From PZPK01 sp041590075 (lineage in GTDB: Bacteria > Pseudomonadota > Gammaproteobacteria > Pseudomonadales > Oleiphilaceae), in contig JBFHUL010000101.1 in assembly GCA_041590075.1 (NCBI GenBank), forward strand, positions 1-10,135: a stretch of 10,135 bases of DNA. The letters are read 5' to 3'. Shown here in pieces: positions 6,314 through 10,135 of this stretch. Numbering within the stretch: the stretch's first letter is position 1; each line of letters starts with the position of its first letter. A program made the translations under genes and the position numbers. The notes under the pieces were generated by a model. The model was not told the DNA's origin, did not search any database, and saw only the letters and a list, made by a program, of their open reading frames with translations.

Positions 6314-6319
6314 AGCTTC

Positions 6320-6416
6320 GCTGCTTGCGGAAATGGACTGTGAAGGAACACTCCCGCGATATGGATATGAAGCAGCCTCGAATTTGCGAAAGCCTCCGTT
6401 TTACGGGGGCTTTTTT
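6320..6416 (+). ncRNA. Candidate Rsm/Csr-family small RNA (RsmA/CsrA-sequestering)
   Basis: Predicted RNA of about 97 nt between an activator-type promoter and an intrinsic terminator, with no credible reading frame. It holds four GGA motifs in 37 bases: 6329-6331 (GCGGAAA), 6335-6337 (AUGGAC), 6345-6347 (AAGGAA) and 6363-6365 (AUGGAU). The third sits in a hexaloop closed by GUG/CAC (6340-6342 with 6349-6351). GCUGCUU at the 5' end (6320-6326) pairs perfectly with AAGCAGC (6370-6376), closing a domain that contains all four motifs. RsmX/Y/Z and CsrB-type RNAs use several exposed GGAs to titrate the translational regulator RsmA/CsrA. Together with the upstream box this supports membership of that class. 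I cannot say which of X, Y or Z it matches, since these RNAs share little sequence. The exact 5' end is predicted, not measured. Confidence 0.72.
6389..6416 (+). terminator. Rho-independent terminator of the Rsm-like RNA
   Basis: AAAGCCTCCG (6389-6398) pairs with CGGGGGCTTT (6404-6413) with one G-U pair and a TTTTA loop. The run of six T begins at 6411. This is a strong canonical terminator on the plus strand with no protein gene upstream on that strand to end, so it marks an RNA gene. Confidence 0.9.
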
Positions 6417-6443
6417 CGTTTCAGGCCGTTACACTGTTCAGGA

Positions 6444-6500
6444 CCACCCAACATGCTTGCGTAAGAAGCCTTCGGGTGGCGATACCCGTTTCTGCCCACC
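6444..6500 (+). promoter_or_regulatory. Leader of the DUF2750 gene with alternative base pairing
   Basis: CCACCC (6444-6449) can pair with GGGTGG (6474-6479), and the same GGTGG can instead pair with CCACC (6496-6500), which lies 22 bases before the start codon. The pairings exclude each other. The stretch could be a simple attenuating leader or a chance arrangement. TACACT at 6430-6435 is a possible -10 box for the gene, but no -35 partner stands out. Confidence 0.25.
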
Positions 6501-6521
6501 TTACATATTCGGATACCACGC

Positions 6522-6893
6522 ATGGCTAACAACGATAACAACGATTTATTTGAACTCGACTGCGAAGAGCGTTTCGATTACTTCCTGAATACCGTGGATG
6601 CGGAGAAAGAGATCTGGGTGCTGGTGAATGACTCGCGTGAATTTCTGAAAATATTTGCGGAAGACGAAGGCTTTGAATATGTGCCGGTTTGGCCATCTTC
6701 AGCGCTGGCACAAGCCTATGTGCAGGAAGAGGCGGGGCTGACACCCAAAAGTATTGCGTTGCCGGAGTTTATGCAGAAGTGGGTGGCGGGATTGACGCGC
6801 GATGGCTTGGACGTCGGCGTGTTCCCCGCTCCCGATGGCTCCGTGTGGCTGCTTAAACCGGATGAATTGAAGCGCGAGTTGCAAAGCCTGTAG
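6522..6893 (+). CDS. DUF2750 family protein
   Basis: A 123-residue soluble protein of the DUF2750 family, function unknown. Family features in order are ERFDYFLNTVDAEKEIWVLV (about 16-35), a central acidic part with FEYVPVWPSSALAQAYV, then PKSIALPEFMQKWVAGLTRD (about 75-94) and VGVFPAPDGSVWLLKPDEL. Length matches the family. There is no signal peptide or membrane segment, and the product is acidic. ATG 6522 has GGA at 6511-6513 and is followed by an Asn/Asp-rich start. The upstream terminator at 6389-6416 separates it from the RNA gene, so it probably has its own promoter. It is convergent with the lipase foldase gene across 91 bases. Confidence 0.88.
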   Translation: MANNDNNDLFELDCEERFDYFLNTVDAEKEIWVLVNDSREFLKIFAEDEGFEYVPVWPSSALAQAYVQEEAGLTPKSIALPEFMQKWVAGLTRDGLDVGVFPAPDGSVWLLKPDELKRELQSL

Positions 6894-6904
6894 CGTCATG
6901 ACTC

Positions 6905-6979
6905 GGCACCTTCATCCGATGCAGACCATCCGCTTAGCCATACTCAGGCCGATGTGCGCTTAGGTCAGATCGGAGTGCC
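6905..6979. repeat. Interrupted inverted repeat between convergent genes
   Basis: GGCAC (6905-6909) and TCCGAT (6915-6920) pair with GTGCC (6975-6979) and ATCGGA (6969-6974), giving 11 pairs with a 5-base bulge around a 48-base centre. It fills the gap between the DUF2750 and foldase stops. No T-run follows on either side, so a bidirectional terminator is only a guess. Confidence 0.3.
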
Positions 6980-6984
6980 AAGGG

Positions 6985-8091
6985 CTAATTTAAAGTTTGC
7001 CATGCCAGCTTGGCGTGTTCTTCCGGCGCGAAATACTGGTCTCGCAGCTCTCGTATCTGGCGACGCTTCTGATCTTCCGACAACATAACACTGTTGCTAA
7101 TGCCAAGCTTGGCTTGTTCAAACTGGTGCACGCGACTTTGCCACTCGGGCGAGCGATCTTCCATAAACGCCCATAACTCCGCATAGTGTTCACCGTAGAC
7201 CTTTTTGCGCAGCGCATATATTTCTGCCTCGGTATTGGGCTGCGTCTTAAGTCTGGCAATGCTTGCCTCGGTTTCACGCAGCCGACGCGCATGGGCGACA
7301 CGCTCACGCAAATGTTCGGGGAGTTCATGTTCGTACTGCACCGCGAGTGATTGCTTTTCACTTTCGCTCAGTGCGCTGTCTGACTGAAGCTGCAGAAGTT
7401 TAACGGCGTAATCTTCATAGCGCTCACTGTCGCCAAACATGGCCAGTGCCACCTCGTCCCCCAGGGTTTCGCGGCGTAATAATTTGCGTCGGTCGAGGGC
7501 TTCCTGCAACGCTGCAGTGCGCTGATCGCCCTTGGCCAGAATCTCATTGCGTGAGACGAATCGATCCAGCTGCACGCGGTAATCCATATAGTTGTTCAGC
7601 AGTTGGTGGGCCTCACTGTAGGCGGGTTCATCCAGCATTAGACTGAATAGTTCATGCATGCGACCGACTACCACATCCGTGCCTTCCTCACGTGCCGCGC
7701 CAAGAAAGAACTCGATAAAGCGCTGGGCAGAGCGGTCTTGTAAAAGGTGGCCGTTAGCATCGGTAAATAAAGGGGGGATATCCATAACACTCTGGCGAGA
7801 GGGGAGTGCACCGAATACCGACTGCTGCATATACAGGGTGGTTGATAAGCGGTGTATCGAAGGCGCCTTCTCGGCGTCGGAATCACCTTGATAGGGAAGT
7901 TCCCGTTGTTCCTGAGAGAGGGGTAGTTGCGGCGGCGGAGTATGCGCTGTCTGCTGGGCTGGTCTGGAGGCGTCTGCATGCACAGCACCTTCGGGTTCGT
8001 GCGGCGCGCCATCCAGATCGGCGACATAGTGATAAGCGCTCATCAGTAGTGCCACGGCGCCAAGACCTGCCATAGTTTTACGAAGCTTCAT
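6985..8091 (-). CDS. lifO: Lipase-specific foldase (Lif, lipase chaperone), divergent
   Basis: Membrane-anchored periplasmic chaperone that folds the cognate secreted lipase before type II export. The 368-residue product has one N-terminal anchor (about residues 6-24), then a Pro/Ala/Gln-rich linker to about 75 and a long helical C-terminal part, the standard Lif layout. LFTDANGHLLQDR (109-120) matches the block preceding the Lif signature. The signature R-x-x-F-D-Y-F-L-S-A appears here as QRFIEFFLGA (123-132), aligned without gaps but with the Arg, Phe, Asp and Tyr replaced by Gln, Ile, Glu and Phe. Later blocks also fit: RRETLGDEVALAMFGDSERY (206-225), LSESEKQSL and ELPEHLRER, then LGISNSVMLSEDQKRRQIRE with QYFAPEEHAKL near the end. 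The start ATG 8091 has GGGAG seven bases upstream. It lies 56 bases after the lipase gene, lipase first, as in other lipase-foldase operons. Family assignment is firm; the altered signature is unusual. Confidence 0.9.
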   Translation of the reverse strand: MKLRKTMAGLGAVALLMSAYHYVADLDGAPHEPEGAVHADASRPAQQTAHTPPPQLPLSQEQRELPYQGDSDAEKAPSIHRLSTTLYMQQSVFGALPSRQSVMDIPPLFTDANGHLLQDRSAQRFIEFFLGAAREEGTDVVVGRMHELFSLMLDEPAYSEAHQLLNNYMDYRVQLDRFVSRNEILAKGDQRTAALQEALDRRKLLRRETLGDEVALAMFGDSERYEDYAVKLLQLQSDSALSESEKQSLAVQYEHELPEHLRERVAHARRLRETEASIARLKTQPNTEAEIYALRKKVYGEHYAELWAFMEDRSPEWQSRVHQFEQAKLGISNSVMLSEDQKRRQIRELRDQYFAPEEHAKLAWQTLN

Positions 8092-8113
8092 CGTGAGTCT
8101 CCCGGATGCTCAA

Positions 8114-8133
8114 GAAGGGCCACAAGGCCCTTC
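8114..8133 (-). promoter_or_regulatory. Intercistronic stem-loop between lipase and foldase genes
   Basis: GAAGGGCC, a 4-base loop and GGCCCTTC form a perfect 8-bp stem. On the minus strand it is followed by TTGAGC rather than a T-run. It begins 14 bases after the lipase stop. It may allow partial termination or stabilise the lipase part of the message, making more lipase than foldase. Confidence 0.55.
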
Positions 8134-8147
8134 CGAGTGAGGTTTGG

Positions 8148-9854
8148 TTAAAGTCCTGCTTTTTGAAGCAGATTGGCATGTTCGCTGTATACGAACGGTG
8201 GTTTGGGTACCGGCTTGTTGTCGCGATCCATGCTGGGAATCAGGCCCAGAAACTGATTCTGCTCGTCGACATGATTCCAGTAGAATGTGTCCAGATGTAC
8301 GCCAAACTTGGAGCTTTCAACGGGAATGAAACCGTCGTGCGGAATCCACTCGGGCGAGCCGGCTGCAAACTTCTCTTCTTCGGGCACTTCCATACGGTTC
8401 CAGTACATGGCGCCATAGAAAGAGTTGAATACGCAGAGTGCCGAATCCATGATGATGTCCAGCGGGATGTCATCGCCCAGACAGAAGATATTTTCAAACA
8501 GCGTGTCGTCAGGCAGCGGGGTGCCGATGGGCAGGGAGTTGGACGGAGCATCGCCACTGAAGGAGTAGTATTGCACCGCGTCGGCATCGTGGTAGTTGGC
8601 CCGTTCGCCCAGACCATTGCCAATCACCATATCCAGCACGGCGACTGAACCATCAGGTTGTGGTACGGATACTGCCGTTTTCGTAGTGGCATACCAATCG
8701 TCATAGAGGCCGCGTCCATAAGCCTCATAGAACGGAGCAATACGATCTGCTTCAGGAATGTTGGCCCCGTAGTATTTGCCGCCGGTGGGTACGCCGTAAC
8801 TGGGGTAATCCGTGTTATTGAAAGCGTACATACCGCCTTGCGTAAAGTCCTGCATTACATCGAGAATATTCATGCTGCCACAGTAGTGTGCATCCCCCGC
8901 CAGGCTGGCAAGCAGACAGCCAATGCCGTGGAAGGTTGGTACCAGAACGGCTTCCAGTGCATCACCAAGCACCCCCCATTCCTCCATGGCCTTGTTGGCG
9001 CCGTCGGCAGTGGGTGTGCCAAAGTGCGGGCCGGCGACGGTGGTAAGCGAGGCTACGTAGTCATGGTCGTAATGTTCTTTCAAGGCGCGAATCGCCACGC
9101 GTGACGTCGTCGCGCCATGGCTATGGGCCAGCAGGTTTACCTTGTTGAAGGCGGGGGGATATTTATCGGGGTTGCCGCGGTGCAGGGCAGCGGAACTTTC
9201 CACCTGATAGATGATCTTGCGTGCCAGATCGTGGCCACGGTCTACCGTATTCTGCCAGGGGTTCAGCGAGAAGCTATGTACAATCTGGTCGGATGTTTCC
9301 TCAATCGCATCGGCCACGCCATAAAAATAATCGATGCGATCAATGAGTGCGTTGATGCTGTCGTAGGCCAGTACGCCGGGCACGACCATAATCGGGTATT
9401 TGGTTTGTGTGAAACTGCCTTTGTCGATGGTGAGCTCAACGATGGTTTCGGAGTATTCTCCTTCGTGAAAACAGAAAGCAAACCAGTTGTTGTAGCCATC
9501 TACCGTGAGCTTGAGTTGATGCGTGCCGGGCCGGTGAATGACCCTTTCTGCATACTTGGTGTGGTCGAAGTTATGCCAGTCTTCGCTGCCTTCCAGCTTG
9601 ATATACCACTCTGCGTCACTGCAAGCCTGGCCATATCCGGTATACCGAAACTTTTGTTTTCCGGCATGGACGGCTACCTGGCCATTGGCATCCTGTTGCT
9701 GGGCTAAGGCGGTGCCATTGATGGTCATGTGGGAGGCATTAACGGGTGCTGCCTGGGCGCCTGCCCCTGCGCCAATCAGCGCGCCCGTAAACAGAATGCG
9801 GCCCAATTGCCTGTTAACATTGCGCTGCGAAAGCAGCCGGTTTCGGGTTTTCAT
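8148..9854 (-). CDS. Secreted triacylglycerol lipase, family I-like, foldase-dependent, enlarged
   Basis: Secreted serine hydrolase of the alpha/beta fold, expected to cleave long-chain triacylglycerols. A long signal peptide (R-rich, then ILFTGALIGAGAGAQA, cleavage near residue 35) is followed by an extra N-terminal region (about 36-150) that looks beta-rich, then the hydrolase core beginning YPIMVVPGVLAYDSI (153-167). The nucleophile elbow is LLAHSHGATTSR (241-252) with Ser245, followed by VASLTTVAGPHFGTPTADG, the family I strand. The acid is Asp507 (HDGFIP) and the His is His528 in NHVDEQNQFLGL. Asp530, Gln534 and Leu538 match the calcium-site spacing of Pseudomonas lipase, and the C-terminus VYSEHANLLQKAGL is also typical. 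Odd points are Pro159-Gly160 where family I has His-Gly, Ala in place of the first Gly of GHSHG, and 568 residues against about 310. ATG 9854 has AGAGGA eight bases upstream. The foldase gene follows, so export is probably by type II secretion. Confidence 0.9.
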   Translation of the reverse strand: MKTRNRLLSQRNVNRQLGRILFTGALIGAGAGAQAAPVNASHMTINGTALAQQQDANGQVAVHAGKQKFRYTGYGQACSDAEWYIKLEGSEDWHNFDHTKYAERVIHRPGTHQLKLTVDGYNNWFAFCFHEGEYSETIVELTIDKGSFTQTKYPIMVVPGVLAYDSINALIDRIDYFYGVADAIEETSDQIVHSFSLNPWQNTVDRGHDLARKIIYQVESSAALHRGNPDKYPPAFNKVNLLAHSHGATTSRVAIRALKEHYDHDYVASLTTVAGPHFGTPTADGANKAMEEWGVLGDALEAVLVPTFHGIGCLLASLAGDAHYCGSMNILDVMQDFTQGGMYAFNNTDYPSYGVPTGGKYYGANIPEADRIAPFYEAYGRGLYDDWYATTKTAVSVPQPDGSVAVLDMVIGNGLGERANYHDADAVQYYSFSGDAPSNSLPIGTPLPDDTLFENIFCLGDDIPLDIIMDSALCVFNSFYGAMYWNRMEVPEEEKFAAGSPEWIPHDGFIPVESSKFGVHLDTFYWNHVDEQNQFLGLIPSMDRDNKPVPKPPFVYSEHANLLQKAGL

Positions 9855-10135
9855 GTGCCTGATCCTCTTGTCTTTGTAATGTGCCGGCGATGTAAGGGTT
9901 TTATGCTAAAAGGGGGGGCGGGCGAGCACCTCCTTCAAATGGGGGAGAAACGCTTTTTTTGGGAAGGCGGTCACACTGCTTATGACAGGGGGGCAGCACG
10001 AATAAATTATGCCCGGACGTTGACCTGATCCGGCCGGCTGGCATACATTTCAGGGCCAATATCAATAACAACGGCTCAAGGAAGATTTTGCGCCGCCATT
10101 TTCAGGATGCTCATGTCCCGCTTCGTGTTTCCACC
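9855..10135. other. Non-coding stretch upstream of the lipase operon, no supported gene
   Basis: These 281 bases hold no protein gene I can support. They should contain the lipase promoter, transcribed leftwards, but I found no convincing sigma-70 pair and no sigma-54 (GG-N10-GC) element. TGTAAG at about 9895-9900 is only a half match to the GacA box. A run of seven G follows at about 9911-9917. The last bases are too short to tell whether a neighbouring gene begins or ends there. Confidence 0.5.

Noticed and set aside
6264..6588. Two overlapping plus-strand open frames across the intergenic region (6264-6464 and 6325-6588)
   Set aside because: They run through the GacA box or promoter, the GGA-rich RNA and a strong intrinsic terminator, have no good ribosome site, and show no family-like sequence.
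8106..9707. Long plus-strand open frames opposite the lipase (8106-8648, 8658-9104, 9117-9707)
   Set aside because: Antisense shadows of a firmly identified lipase coding region; their translations show no recognisable domain.
9890..9910. Second GacA box upstream of the lipase operon
   Set aside because: Only the half site TGTAAG is present; the partner hexamer six bases away does not match CTTACA.
10074..10135. Possible gene at the right edge: a plus-strand start (AGGA then ATG 10113) or a minus-strand 3' end finishing at a TGA near 10077
   Set aside because: Only about 20 codons are visible on either strand, and neither has a recognisable motif.
1..10135. Mobile elements, CRISPR arrays, tRNA or rRNA genes
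   Set aside because: No transposase or integrase motif, no spaced identical repeats, no tRNA arm pattern and no rRNA sequence was noticed on either strand.

Overview
The window reads as chromosomal DNA of a Gram-negative gammaproteobacterium with middling GC, probably an environmental or marine relative of Pseudomonas (Cellvibrio/Saccharophagus/Marinobacter-like). The reasons are a lipase paired with a Lif-type lipase foldase, signal peptides and a periplasmic binding protein, BluB, several small gammaproteobacterial DUF families, and a perfect GacA-type upstream box in front of a small GGA-rich RNA gene. The genus is inferred, not shown. No transposase, integrase, CRISPR array, tRNA or rRNA was seen.

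Layout. Bases 1-1804 (+): the mechanosensitive channel gene mscL, cut by the left edge, followed closely by a larger MscS-family channel; together they form an osmotic safety-valve operon. Bases 1952-2938 (+): a 328-residue protein of unknown function with a hydrophobic C-terminal half. It meets the next gene tail to tail, the two stop codons sharing a CTAG. Bases 2935-5279 (-): four closely spaced genes, transcribed right to left: a small cysteine-rich DUF1289 protein, bluB (lower-ligand synthesis for cobalamin), a 190-residue protein of unknown function, and an orphan periplasmic solute-binding protein. Bases 5396-5791 (+): a DUF2784 membrane protein. Bases 5836-6021 (-): a 61-residue charged protein with a strong-looking promoter and a Shine-Dalgarno sequence set in a hairpin loop.

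Bases 6022-6521 hold no protein gene but are the most informative stretch. They contain the sequence TGTAAG-N6-CTTACA, a TATACT -10 box, about 97 nt of transcript with four GGA motifs enclosed by a 7-bp long-range stem, and a textbook intrinsic terminator. This matches the architecture of GacA-activated RsmX/Y/Z-CsrB RNAs that sequester the translational repressor RsmA/CsrA. The divergent 61-residue gene carries a leader that looks like an RsmA/CsrA target.

Bases 6522-6893 (+): a DUF2750 protein. Bases 6985-9854 (-): a lipase operon, with the lipase first (568 residues, larger than usual and with unusual catalytic-site motifs) and its membrane-anchored foldase second (368 residues, with a degenerate signature motif). 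Bases 9855-10135 hold no gene that can be supported. Gac/Rsm systems control secreted lipases in Pseudomonas, so the RNA and the lipase operon may belong to one regulon, but the sequence does not show this directly.
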